From contig NZ_JARXYJ010000001.1 in NCBI RefSeq assembly GCF_029894425.1, positions 1,984,001-2,048,000 on the forward strand: a stretch of 64,000 nucleotides of DNA, written 5' to 3'. The translations under genes were made by a program, and so were the position numbers. Shown here one piece after another: positions 23,285-31,877 of the stretch. The notes under the pieces were generated by a model. That model ran no database searches and was not told where the DNA came from. It saw only the letters and a program-made list of their open reading frames with translations. Every line of letters begins with the position of its first letter. The stretch's first letter is position 1. This stretch comes from Streptomyces sp. SAI-127. Its GTDB lineage: Bacteria > Actinomycetota > Actinomycetes > Streptomycetales > Streptomycetaceae.

Positions 23285-25486
23285 ATGTCCGCCGACATCG
23301 ACTTCGATCACCACTCCGACGAGGCCAACGCCGATCCGGTCGCCTACTACGCGCGTTTTCGCGAGTCCTGCCCGGTAGGCCGCACCACCGCCCACGGCGG
23401 CTTCACCTATACGACGCGGTATGCCGACGTGGCCCGCATCGCCCGCGACGACGCCACGTTCTCCTCGGCCCGCAGCGACCACGGCGGCCAGGGGGTCGGC
23501 ATCGTCATCCCCAAGGGACCGGGGCTCGACCAGTACCCGATCGAGCTCGACCCGCCGCGGTCGACCGAGTACCGGCAACTGATCAACCCGCTGCTCACCC
23601 CGGAGGCGATCGAGCGGCTGGTGCCCATGATCGAGCGGCACGCCGCCCGCGTCGTGGACGACTTCGTCGAGCTCGGCTCCTGCGACTTCGTCCGTGACCT
23701 CACCAACCCGCTGCCGGCCGCGGTGACCTTGGACTGGCTGGGTTTCCCCGAGGAGGACTGGGCGAAGCTGGCCGGTCCGATCCACGACATCTTCGCCGCA
23801 CCCGCCGAGAGCGAGCGCGCCGTACGCGGGGCCGCCGGACTGGCCTACATGGACCGGCGCATCCGCGAGCTGATCGCCGAGCGCCGTCTCGCGCCACAGG
23901 CCGATGCGGTCAGCGCGCTGGTGGCCGGCCGGCGCGGTGACGGCGGCGAGTTCGGCGAGGACGAACTGGTGTCGGTGATCGGCCTGCTCATCGCAGGCGG
24001 CGTCGACACCACCACCTCCCTGACCGGATCGACGCTCGTACACCTCGCTCGCCACCCCGACCAGCGCCAGAAGCTGATCGACTCCCCCGATCTGCTGGAC
24101 TCCGCGACCGAGGAGTTCCTCCGCGCGTTCGCCCCGTCGCAGTCGATGGCGCGCACGGTCACCCAGGACGCCGAGGTCGGCGGCTGCCCGATGCACCGGG
24201 GCGACCGGGTACTGATCCCGTGGGTCGCCGCGAACCACGACCCCGCGGTGTTCCCCGACCCCGAGCAGGTGCGGCTGGACCGCGACGCCAGCAGGCATCT
24301 CAGCTTCGGGATCGGCTCGCACCGGTGCGCCGGCGCGCATCTCGCCCGAGCCATGTTCCGCGCGATGATGACGCAGGTGCTGACCCGGCTGCCCGACTAC
24401 CGGGTGATCGAGGAGGCTCTCGTCGCCTACCCGACGCGTGGCAACCAGTCCGGCTGGGACGCGGTCCCGGCGGTCTTCACACCCGGCCCCCGGGCAGGTG
24501 CGGCGGCAGGCTCGGTCCGCGCCCTGACCACGCCCACACCACTGCGGGTGACCGCGGTGCGCGCGGCGGCGCAGGACGTCGTCGCCGTCGACCTCGCCCT
24601 GCCGGACGGAGGCGACCTCCCCGCCTGGCGGCCCGGCGCGCACATCGAGCTGCGTCTGCCCTCGGGCAGGCTGCGTCAGTACTCGCTGTGCGGTGACCCC
24701 GCCGACGCCGGCACGTGGCGCATCGGTGTCCTGCGCGAGCCCCAGGGCCGGGGCGGATCGGCCGAACTGCACGAACTGACCCGCCCCGGGGCACTGTTCG
24801 CGGTCCGCGGGCCCCGCAACCACTTCCCGCTCACCTCGGCGCCGTCCTACCTGTTCCTCGCCGGCGGCATCGGCGTCACCCCGATCCTCGCCATGGTCCG
24901 TGCGGCGGCCGGGCGCGGCACGCCGTTCACCGTCGTCTACGGCGGACGCACCCGGTCGACGATGGCGTTCGCCGACGAACTCGCCGCCGTCGCCGGTGAC
25001 GCGCTCACCCTGCTCCCGCAGGACGAGGCCGGGCTGCCGGACCTGCCCCGGCTGCTGGGCGGGCTGGACGCGGACACCGCCGTCTACGCGTGCGGGCCGG
25101 CGCCGATGCTGGCGGCCGTCGAGGGCGAGTGCGCCCGTCTGGATCTCACCGACCGGCTGCACTTGGAGCGCTTCGCCGCCGGCGACGACCTCGAGACGGC
25201 GTACGACGCCGCGGAGAACCGGGACTTCGACGTCCGGCTCGCGCGCACGGGAGGCACGCTCACCGTGCCGGCCGACCGCCGCCTCATCGAGGTACTGCGC
25301 GACGCGGTGCCCGGCCTGTCCTACGACTGCGAGAAGGGATACTGCGGCGCCTGCGAGACCCGTGTGCTCGGCGGGACTCCGGAGCACCGGGACTCCGTGC
25401 TCAGCGAGGAGGAACGCCTTGCGGGGCGCACGATGATGATCTGTGTGGGGCGATGCCGGGGCGACCGACTCGTCCTCGACCTCTGA
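23285..25486 (+). CDS. Self-sufficient cytochrome P450 fused to a phthalate-dioxygenase-reductase-like module (CYP116B-like)
   Basis: A 733-residue fusion. Residues ~1-400 are a P450: oxygen-binding helix AGGVDTTTS (about 237), ExxR (277-280), and heme loop FGIGSHRCAG with the ligand Cys348. Residues ~420-640 are an FMN/NAD(P)H reductase (RQYSLCGDPAD, GGIGVTPILAM, YACGPAPML). The end is a plant-type [2Fe-2S] domain with Cys682, 687, 690 and 720. All redox parts are in one chain, so it needs only NAD(P)H. Known CYP116B enzymes hydroxylate or O-dealkylate aromatics. The ATG at 23285 gives the normal P450 start; an Arg-rich upstream extension is rejected. Confidence 0.93.
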   Translation: MSADIDFDHHSDEANADPVAYYARFRESCPVGRTTAHGGFTYTTRYADVARIARDDATFSSARSDHGGQGVGIVIPKGPGLDQYPIELDPPRSTEYRQLINPLLTPEAIERLVPMIERHAARVVDDFVELGSCDFVRDLTNPLPAAVTLDWLGFPEEDWAKLAGPIHDIFAAPAESERAVRGAAGLAYMDRRIRELIAERRLAPQADAVSALVAGRRGDGGEFGEDELVSVIGLLIAGGVDTTTSLTGSTLVHLARHPDQRQKLIDSPDLLDSATEEFLRAFAPSQSMARTVTQDAEVGGCPMHRGDRVLIPWVAANHDPAVFPDPEQVRLDRDASRHLSFGIGSHRCAGAHLARAMFRAMMTQVLTRLPDYRVIEEALVAYPTRGNQSGWDAVPAVFTPGPRAGAAAGSVRALTTPTPLRVTAVRAAAQDVVAVDLALPDGGDLPAWRPGAHIELRLPSGRLRQYSLCGDPADAGTWRIGVLREPQGRGGSAELHELTRPGALFAVRGPRNHFPLTSAPSYLFLAGGIGVTPILAMVRAAAGRGTPFTVVYGGRTRSTMAFADELAAVAGDALTLLPQDEAGLPDLPRLLGGLDADTAVYACGPAPMLAAVEGECARLDLTDRLHLERFAAGDDLETAYDAAENRDFDVRLARTGGTLTVPADRRLIEVLRDAVPGLSYDCEKGYCGACETRVLGGTPEHRDSVLSEEERLAGRTMMICVGRCRGDRLVLDL

Positions 25487-25503
25487 GCCGACCTCGGCCG
25501 TAC

Positions 25504-25540
25504 GGGGCCAACAGCGGATGTGACGTCCGCTGTTGGCCCC
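25504..25540 (+). terminator. Strong hairpin terminator after the P450 fusion gene
   Basis: A perfect 15-bp stem (GGGGCCAACAGCGGA with TCCGCTGTTGGCCCC) and a seven-base loop, 17 bases after the P450 stop. The next gene therefore needs its own promoter, where two island repeats are found. Confidence 0.85.
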
Positions 25541-25586
25541 GAGCGCTGCCCGGATCGGCGCAGCTTGAGGTTCACCCTGTGCAACT

Positions 25587-25626
25587 CATGCGAGATGCCA
25601 TGTTGGAATACGAGACAGCGTTACGG
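25587..25626. promoter_or_regulatory. Two abutting copies of the island repeat before the acetamidase gene
   Basis: CATGCGAGATGCCATGTTGG (25587-25606) is followed directly by AATACGAGACAGCGTTACGG (25607-25626). The two are direct repeats with a 20-base period. They match the sites before the other operons of the island and lie 82-121 bases before the start codon. Confidence 0.6.
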
Positions 25627-25707
25627 CACGGACCCTGATCGGAAACACCGGGGCAACGGGACGTTCCTAGCGTCGGGCCAGCCCTTCCCCTCCATGAAAG
25701 GTCGGCC

Positions 25708-26850
25708 ATGACTGCGATCGACTCGCCCCTCCTCGACGTCGCCGCGACCGGATTCCCGATCCTCCAGCCCGGCCACGGAGCGATCGCGTCGACGACCTAC
25801 GTCCCGTCAACGCCCGCGAACACCCTGTGGGGCCGTCTGCCCTGCGAGGCGGACGCACCGTGCGCGGTCGTCCGACCGGGCTCCGTCGTCACGGTCGACA
25901 CACTCAGCCACGAGGGAGTCCTCGAGGACCAGGGCCGTAACCCCGCCCGGTTCTTCGGCCGCTACGGTGTCGGCGGCGGCCATGTGCTCGACGACGCCCA
26001 GCAGGTGGCGGACTCCGGTATGCCGCACGATTTCGACGACGACGGACCGCACCTCGTCACCGGACCGATAGCCGTGGCCGGCGCCCGGCCCGGCGATCTG
26101 CTCGCCATCACCGTCCTCGGCCTCACCCCTCGGGTTCCGTACGGCATGGTCTCCGCCCGGCACGGCTTCGGCGCACTCCCCGGCGAGATGCCGTCGCTGC
26201 CCGGTCCCGCGTTCACCTTCGCCACGGCACACGCGGATCGCGACGGCGCGTGGGGCCGGATGGCGGTGGACGCGACGGACCCCTCCCGCGGTTCACTGCG
26301 CTTCCCGCTGCGGCCGTTCCTCGGCGTGATGGGCGTGGCGGTGCCCGGGGACGAGCGGCCGCACTCGGTGCCGCCGGGGCGCCACGGGGGCAACATCGAC
26401 ATCTCCCTGCTCGGCGAGGGCGCCACGCTGTACCTCCCGGTGCAGGTCGACGACGCGCTGGTCTACTTCGGTGACCCCCACTTCGCGCAGGGCGACGGCG
26501 AGGTCGCCCTCACCGCGTTCGAGGCGTCGTTGCGCGCCACCGTGAAGCTCGAGGTGGTGCCGGGTGGCGCGGCCCTGCGACCCGGCCACGGCCGCGTCGC
26601 CCCGTTCGCCGAGACGGACGAGCACCTGGTGCCGATCGGGCTGGACAGGGACCTCGACGAGGCGATGCGCGACTGCGTGCGCTGCGCGCTGGACCTGCTC
26701 GCGACCGACTACGGCATCGACCGTCATCTGGCGATGGCGTATCTCAGCGCGGCGGGCGACTTCGCGGTCTCCCAGGTCGTGGACGACGTGAAGGGCGTCC
26801 ACGCGAAGATCCGCAAGTCCGACTTCCGCGAGGTCCGCCGACCGAGCTGA
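25708..26850 (+). CDS. Acetamidase/formamidase family protein
   Basis: A 380-residue FmdA/AmdA-type amidase that hydrolyses short amides to acid and ammonia. Landmarks are the N-terminal VRPGSVVTVDTLSHEG strand, GPIAVAGARPGDLLAI, the central GRHGGNIDISLLGEGATLYLPV block and FAQGDGEVALTAFE. An AAAGGTCGGCC ribosome site precedes the ATG. It has its own promoter with two island repeats, so it probably completes the pathway by releasing ammonia from an amide fragment, in line with a nitrogen-containing substrate. Confidence 0.9.
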   Translation: MTAIDSPLLDVAATGFPILQPGHGAIASTTYVPSTPANTLWGRLPCEADAPCAVVRPGSVVTVDTLSHEGVLEDQGRNPARFFGRYGVGGGHVLDDAQQVADSGMPHDFDDDGPHLVTGPIAVAGARPGDLLAITVLGLTPRVPYGMVSARHGFGALPGEMPSLPGPAFTFATAHADRDGAWGRMAVDATDPSRGSLRFPLRPFLGVMGVAVPGDERPHSVPPGRHGGNIDISLLGEGATLYLPVQVDDALVYFGDPHFAQGDGEVALTAFEASLRATVKLEVVPGGAALRPGHGRVAPFAETDEHLVPIGLDRDLDEAMRDCVRCALDLLATDYGIDRHLAMAYLSAAGDFAVSQVVDDVKGVHAKIRKSDFREVRRPS

Positions 26851-26870
26851 CCGGCGAGCGCGCGACGGGA

Positions 26871-27491
26871 TCAGGTCCAGGAGGAGAGCGCTCCGAGCCA
26901 CACACAGGCGGCGACCGCGGTCAGGATCTGGGCACAGGCCGGGCTCATGGACCGCAGCATCGCCTCGGGCCCGCCCCGCTCCCGACCGCCCGACGCGGCA
27001 CCGCACGCACCGGCCAGCGCCGCCAGCGCGACCGAGCGCTCCGAGGCATCGGCCGCACTTCCGAGAGACCGGACCGCGGCATCCCGCCTCTCCCCGTCCA
27101 GGACGTCGTAGCGACGAGCCAACCCGGCCGGCAACGGCAACCGTCCCGGCGCACGAACGAGAACGCCCTCGGCGATCATGCGGGCCGACAGACGCTTGTG
27201 TGCGCCGGCGCTCAGTGCCCTGACCCACTCCGACGCCGTGCGCGGCTTGCGGGACGACCGGATCCGCACGAGAACCTCGCCGAGCGCGGGGTCCTGCGGC
27301 TGTGCACCGTGGACGGCGACGATGTATCCGTCCACGGTGTGGAGGAACCCGTCCAGAGCGAGTTCCATCAGCATCGCGCCGCTCAGGCCGAAGCCGAGGC
27401 CGGTGCCGTAGCCGGGAACACGGCCGTGCGCGTCCAGATACACCGCCAGCATGAAGTCTCCGCAGAGGCTCGAGGTGGCATCGGTCTTCAT
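26871..27491 (-). CDS. GPP34/GOLPH3-family protein
   Basis: A 206-residue protein with the GPP34 fold start: GDFMLAVYLDAHGRV, then GFGLSGAMLMELALDGFLHTVDGYIVAV. Eukaryotic relatives bind phosphoinositides at the Golgi; streptomycetes have many soluble paralogues of unclear role. The C-terminal ~40 residues are Ala-rich with a possible short hydrophobic segment. It faces the acetamidase tail to tail and follows the 27586 gene in the same direction. No link to either neighbouring pathway is evident. Confidence 0.7.
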   Translation of the reverse strand: MKTDATSSLCGDFMLAVYLDAHGRVPGYGTGLGFGLSGAMLMELALDGFLHTVDGYIVAVHGAQPQDPALGEVLVRIRSSRKPRTASEWVRALSAGAHKRLSARMIAEGVLVRAPGRLPLPAGLARRYDVLDGERRDAAVRSLGSAADASERSVALAALAGACGAASGGRERGGPEAMLRSMSPACAQILTAVAACVWLGALSSWT

Positions 27492-27585
27492 CCCGGTCTC
27501 CCCAATACGGCGCTACGGCACTATGGCGGGCCCAGGGACCCCGCGTCAATGCAAGATATCGTCCCGGCATACGGGACCCGGCCCT

Positions 27586-28563
27586 TCATCGGGCCAGGCT
27601 CCCAGATCGATATTTCAGCGGTATGTCATGACCCCGAGAGGCCAGCGCCCGCTTCGCCACCGCCGTTCCCGACCTCAGCGCGGCCACCGGATCAGCGGCC
27701 TCGTCCAGTTCGATCAGGACCGTACCCGCGCCGGGCGTACCGGACATCGCGTCCGCCCAGCCCTCCCAGTCGACGATCCCCGTACCCAGCTCCGTCATGT
27801 ACGGCTGCTGCCGGGAGTACACCGTGTCGTCGATCGTGAGGTGGACGTCGATCGGGGCGACCGCGTCCTTCCAGTGGGCCAGGGCCGTGCGCGGTGTGTG
27901 GCGCCGGGCCACCGCGACGGGGTCGCCGCCGCCCAGGGCGATGTGACAGGAGTCGGGGCACAGCCAGACATAGCGCGGGTCGGTCAGGGCCATGAACAGG
28001 TCGATGTCCCGCTCGTACCAGAGGGTGCTGTGGGACTCGGTGTGGAAGGCCAGCCGCACTCCGTACCGGGACACCGCCTCGCCCACGGCGTGCGCGATGT
28101 CGGCCATGCGGGACATGTAGGCGGCGTCGACGAAGAAGGGCGGGCGAGTGCCGTACGTCGCCCTCATCGGCAGCCCCGCGACGAGGACTTCGGCGCCCAC
28201 CTCGGCCAGGAAGGCGGCCCGGCGCTCGGCGTCGGCGACGATCGCGGGGAGGTTGCCGCCGTGCCGCCAGTCGGGGGCGTCGCTGTCGGCGATGAAGGCG
28301 CTGACGACGGCCAGGCCCCGGCCGGCCAGTTCCCGGCGGAACGCTTCCGCGCTGCCGTGGGCGCGCAGGACCGAGTCGATGTCGCCGGGCGCGAACGTCA
28401 GCTCGATGCCGGTGACCTCGGTCTCGGCGAGCGTGTCCAGCACCCGCTGCCAGAAGCGGTCCGGATGATCCGCGGCCCAGTCGCGGACCGCGTCGGCGGA
28501 GTCGAGGCCCCAGAATCCGGGGTGGTAGAAGGTGATGACGTCGGTCGCGAAACGGGGGCTCAT
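27586..28563 (-). CDS. TIM-barrel sugar phosphate isomerase/epimerase-like protein
   Basis: A 325-residue xylose-isomerase-like TIM barrel. Probable metal ligands: Glu in GIELTFAP, His/Glu in AFHTESHSTL, Asp/His in CPDSCHIALGG, His in VHLTIDD and Glu in VLIELDEA. Relatives isomerise or epimerise sugars or inositols, and some act on 3-keto-glycosides by beta-elimination. It is the last gene of the eight-gene operon from 36235 and overlaps the deaminase stop by four bases. With the GMC oxidase upstream, action on an oxidised sugar is the best guess. Confidence 0.82.
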   Translation of the reverse strand: MSPRFATDVITFYHPGFWGLDSADAVRDWAADHPDRFWQRVLDTLAETEVTGIELTFAPGDIDSVLRAHGSAEAFRRELAGRGLAVVSAFIADSDAPDWRHGGNLPAIVADAERRAAFLAEVGAEVLVAGLPMRATYGTRPPFFVDAAYMSRMADIAHAVGEAVSRYGVRLAFHTESHSTLWYERDIDLFMALTDPRYVWLCPDSCHIALGGGDPVAVARRHTPRTALAHWKDAVAPIDVHLTIDDTVYSRQQPYMTELGTGIVDWEGWADAMSGTPGAGTVLIELDEAADPVAALRSGTAVAKRALASRGHDIPLKYRSGSLAR

Positions 28564-29171
28564 TCCGTTCCTCCGCGCGCGTTGTAGACGACGACCTCGT
28601 CGGATTCGTCAATGGCCTTGCGGTAGTCGCGGAACACCGTGAGCGCCTCGCCCCTCAGGACATCTCCGACGACCTCGATGCCGCGTGTCTCGAACTGCTC
28701 GGCCCAGTCGGAGCGGACCGGGCCCTCGTCGAAGGTGGTGATCTCCTCCAGTTCCGGGCCCTGACCCGCGACCACCAGGCCGCGCACCCCGGACCACATC
28801 GTGGCGCCGTAACACTGCACGCAGGGACGCCAGTTGACGACCAGTTCGTGGGAGGGAAGGCCGTCGCCGCCGAGGTCCCAGCTGCCGGTGGCCGTCTGGG
28901 CGAGGCCGAGCGCGACGACCTCGGCGTGCGCGCTGGAGACTCCGCTGGACAGGACGACGTTCACGCCGACGGAGACGATCCGGCCGGACTCGCGCTCGGC
29001 GACGAGAGCGGCGAACGGACCGCCGTTGCCCTCACGCCAGTTGCGGTCGGCGAGGCGGTGTACGAGACGCATCCGGTCCTCACGGGAGGGTACGGCGGCG
29101 GGCACGTCGGCGAGTTCGTCGTCGATCCAGGCGGGCAGCGCCACGTGGTATTCCCTGGCGATGTCGATCAC
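28560..29171 (-). CDS. Nucleoside/guanine deaminase-fold protein
   Basis: A 203-residue zinc protein of the cytidine/guanine deaminase (GuaD-like) fold. Zinc and catalytic residues are intact: H82 and E84 in SSAHAEVV, C117 and C120 in RPCVQC. The N-terminal REGNGGPFAALV block is also typical. Guanine deaminase itself is about 155-160 residues, so the C-terminal ~50 residues are extra. Why a deaminase belongs in a sugar operon is unclear; it could act on an amino- or nucleobase-bearing part of the imported glycoside. Confidence 0.82.
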   Translation of the reverse strand: MIDIAREYHVALPAWIDDELADVPAAVPSREDRMRLVHRLADRNWREGNGGPFAALVAERESGRIVSVGVNVVLSSGVSSAHAEVVALGLAQTATGSWDLGGDGLPSHELVVNWRPCVQCYGATMWSGVRGLVVAGQGPELEEITTFDEGPVRSDWAEQFETRGIEVVGDVLRGEALTVFRDYRKAIDESDEVVVYNARGGTE

Positions 29172-29192
29172 GGTGGGGTTCCTCTCGGTGGT

Positions 29193-30701
29193 TCAGGTGC
29201 GAGCGGTGACGGCACGGGCGGCCCGTACCGCGGTGACAGCGCCGGTCAGCGTGACGTTGGCGGCCATCGCCGTGGGTACGACTCCGTTGCCCGCCAGATA
29301 CAGGTTGTCGAAGCCCCACACCCTCCCGTCCGGGTCGCACACGCCGGTGCCGTCGTCGGTGACGCCTGCCCGGACCGTGCCGGTGAGATGCAGCGACGAA
29401 CCGGGCGGAAGCACCGTGGACTCGGTCGCGGGATCGAAGGGGCCGAACTCCTGGGCGACGGACCGGACTTCGTCCAGGGCCCGCCGGATCAGCGCGCGGT
29501 CGGTCTCGGAGTAGTCGAACTCGACGCGGATGCGGGGCAGCCCGGCCAGGTCGGTCTCGCTCGCCGAGAACACGAGCCGGTTCTGCGGGCGCGACTCGAC
29601 GGGGACGTACAGCGACAGACCGACGGAGTGCGCGAGGGGCCGCCCGGCCTCGTCGACGTAGGTGCGGTTCATGATCTGGCCGTGGAAGGGCTGGGCGGGG
29701 CCGTTGCACGGCAGCCACAGCGAGTCCGTGCTGAACTCGCCGGGGCGCGGCAGGGGCAGGGCGTCGGGGTCGAGGCCGAACCGGTCGAGGTCGAGCAGGA
29801 CGCGGGCGGTGACGAAGGCATGCTCGTTGAGGTGGCGGCCCAGGGCCTCGGGCCGGATGCCGGAGGCGTACAGGAGTTGCGGGGTGCGCAGGGCGTCGGC
29901 GCACACCACCACGGCGCCGGCGCGGAGTTCGGACTCGGTGCCGTCGGCGACGCGGCGCAGGCGGGCCCCGGTGACCCGGCCGGCGTCCCGGCCGAGGGCG
30001 GTCACGAGTGTGCCGGTGAGCAGGGTGAAGGCCGGGTCGCCGCCCTCCGCGAGTGCGGGGAAGATCGTCCCGGGTGCCGTGCGGGGCATGGGGCCCGACG
30101 GTGTGGGCGTGACGGCCATGGGCATGGGCTGCGGGGCCCGGTCGGCGGGCCCCGCGCCGCCGTAGCGTCGGCGCAGGACGTCGAGGACGAGTTCGCCGAC
30201 CTTGGTCGGGCCGATCGCCGCGGGTGTGACGGCGAGCAGTCGGCCTGCGGTGTCGAGGTCGGCCGCCCAGGCGTCGGGGTCGCCGAAGTCGAAGACCTCG
30301 TCCCCGGCGGGCCACGGCGTGGCGGCGGTCCAGTGGACGCCCATACCGCCCGCGTTCCAGGCGAGCGCGGCCTGCGGCATCGCCTCGGCGTCCTCGCCGA
30401 AGGCGAGCGCGTGGAACATGCCGGGGGTGAGGCCGGGGAGGCTGCCCGCGGTCTCACGGACCACCTCCGCTCCCGTGTACATGCCCTGGACGCCGGTGGC
30501 GACCTTCTCGTTGTAACGGGACCACAGGTCGGGGTCGTCGAGGTCGTGCAGGTGCCGCCCCGGCGTACCGCCGATCGGGCTGCCGCCGTCGGCCATGGTG
30601 ATGTGCAGCGCCGGATCGCTCCGGCGCAGGAGGCGGGCCACGAGGGATCCCATGATGCCGCTGCCCACGATGAGGACGTCGGTGCGGGGGGTGTGGGTCA
30701 A
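29193..30701 (-). CDS. GMC oxidoreductase, bacterial pyranose/glycoside 3-oxidase-like
   Basis: A 502-residue FAD enzyme with GSGIMG near residue 13. H123 in GVHWTAATP matches the STHW-type position where fungal pyranose 2-oxidase carries FAD on histidine. C-terminal H438 (SSLHLTGT) and N482 (AANVTLTG) match the catalytic His/Asn pair. Bacterial relatives oxidise C2 or C3 of glucose or of glycosides, including C-glycosides. No secretion signal is seen, so it works in the cytoplasm. It sits between a ROK regulator and a sugar-isomerase-like protein in an operon with a sugar importer. Confidence 0.87.
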   Translation of the reverse strand: MTHTPRTDVLIVGSGIMGSLVARLLRRSDPALHITMADGGSPIGGTPGRHLHDLDDPDLWSRYNEKVATGVQGMYTGAEVVRETAGSLPGLTPGMFHALAFGEDAEAMPQAALAWNAGGMGVHWTAATPWPAGDEVFDFGDPDAWAADLDTAGRLLAVTPAAIGPTKVGELVLDVLRRRYGGAGPADRAPQPMPMAVTPTPSGPMPRTAPGTIFPALAEGGDPAFTLLTGTLVTALGRDAGRVTGARLRRVADGTESELRAGAVVVCADALRTPQLLYASGIRPEALGRHLNEHAFVTARVLLDLDRFGLDPDALPLPRPGEFSTDSLWLPCNGPAQPFHGQIMNRTYVDEAGRPLAHSVGLSLYVPVESRPQNRLVFSASETDLAGLPRIRVEFDYSETDRALIRRALDEVRSVAQEFGPFDPATESTVLPPGSSLHLTGTVRAGVTDDGTGVCDPDGRVWGFDNLYLAGNGVVPTAMAANVTLTGAVTAVRAARAVTART

Positions 30702-30731
30702 GTGGAGCTCCGTGTACGTGTGGTGTGGGGG

Positions 30732-31877
30732 TCAGTCGACCGGGACGAGCGGTCCGAACAGCTCGGTGTCCATGCGGTCCAGGGCGAGCTTCACCGCGCC
30801 GATGAGCGGGGCGTCCTGGCCGAGCGCGGTGGCGCGCAGTTCGACCGCGGGGGTGCGGGCGTCCCGCAGCGCGTCCCGCACCCGGGGCAGCAGGACGTCG
30901 GCCGCGTCCTCCAGCCCGCCGCCGAGGACGATGAGCGAGGGGGCGACCGTCCAGGACAGGGTGGTGAGGATCGACGCGATGTTCTCCACGAACTCGTCGA
31001 CCTCGGCGAGCGAGGCGGCGTCACCGTTGCGGGCCGCCTCGAACCGGGCCAGGGCGAGGGCGCGTTGGGCGGGCAGCGGTGAGGTCAGGGCGGCGACGGG
31101 CCGGTCCTCGACCGAGCCGGCCGGCAGCGAGCGGGCCTCGACGATCTCGCCCGCGGCACCGTCGAGCCCGCGGTGGACGGCCCCTCGGATGAGGATGCCG
31201 AGGCCGGTCCGGTTCCCGAGCATCGCCCATACGACGTTGTCGTGATCGGCGGCCACTCCCCGCCAACGCTCCGCCAGCGCACCGAGGTTGGTGTCGTTGT
31301 CGGCGAACCAGGGCACCGGGACGCGCCGACCGAGCTCCTCGGGCAGGTGCACGCCCTCCCAGCGCGTGGTGTGCACCAGGCGCCGTACGACTCCTTCGTC
31401 GTCGATGGCGCCACCGCCGGCGATGGCCCCGGCGCGCAGCCGGTCCACCGAGCCGCCGGCGTCTTCGAGGGCCTCAAGGACCAGTTCGGCGGCGTCGTCG
31501 AGGGTGGTGCTCGGGTCCTTGTAGGCGCGCAGCGGCCGATGTGCCCGGCCGAGGATGTGGCCGCGCACGTCGGCGACGACGGCGGAGACATCGACGGTCG
31601 TGATGCGTACGGCGGCCAACAAGGCGTGTTCGGCCCGTAGTTCGTAGCGGCGGGCCGGGCGTCCGGCGCAGCCGCTGTTGGGCACCCGGTCGAGTTCGGC
31701 GACCCAGCCCGCCTCGACGAGCGAGTCCAGGATCAGCTCGATGGTGCGACGGGACAGACCGGTCTGCCCGGCGAGCTCGGTGAGTTTCCTCGGTCCGGCC
31801 GACACCGCCAACGCCCGCAGGATCACTGACGTGTTGACTCGTCGGACGGCGCTCTGGTTCATGCCGGCCGTCAGCAC
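30732..31877 (-). CDS. ROK family transcriptional regulator
   Basis: A 381-residue ROK repressor: an N-terminal winged helix (NTSVILRALAVSAG, LTELAGQTGLSRRTIE) and a sugar-kinase-like effector domain (AGAIAGGGAI, FADNDTNLGALAERWRG, APSLIVLGGG). The GTG at 31877 overlaps the esterase stop; an ATG at 31862 is an alternative that removes five residues. The usual ROK CxCGxxGC zinc motif is not seen, so the effector domain is divergent. It lies inside the operon it probably controls and likely senses a sugar from the pathway. Confidence 0.88.
   Translation of the reverse strand: MLTAGMNQSAVRRVNTSVILRALAVSAGPRKLTELAGQTGLSRRTIELILDSLVEAGWVAELDRVPNSGCAGRPARRYELRAEHALLAAVRITTVDVSAVVADVRGHILGRAHRPLRAYKDPSTTLDDAAELVLEALEDAGGSVDRLRAGAIAGGGAIDDEGVVRRLVHTTRWEGVHLPEELGRRVPVPWFADNDTNLGALAERWRGVAADHDNVVWAMLGNRTGLGILIRGAVHRGLDGAAGEIVEARSLPAGSVEDRPVAALTSPLPAQRALALARFEAARNGDAASLAEVDEFVENIASILTTLSWTVAPSLIVLGGGLEDAADVLLPRVRDALRDARTPAVELRATALGQDAPLIGAVKLALDRMDTELFGPLVPVD

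Noticed and set aside
28848..31082. A 744-codon open frame on the plus strand
   Set aside because: Antisense to the GMC oxidase, ROK and deaminase genes, which have full catalytic motifs; composition typical of shadow frames.
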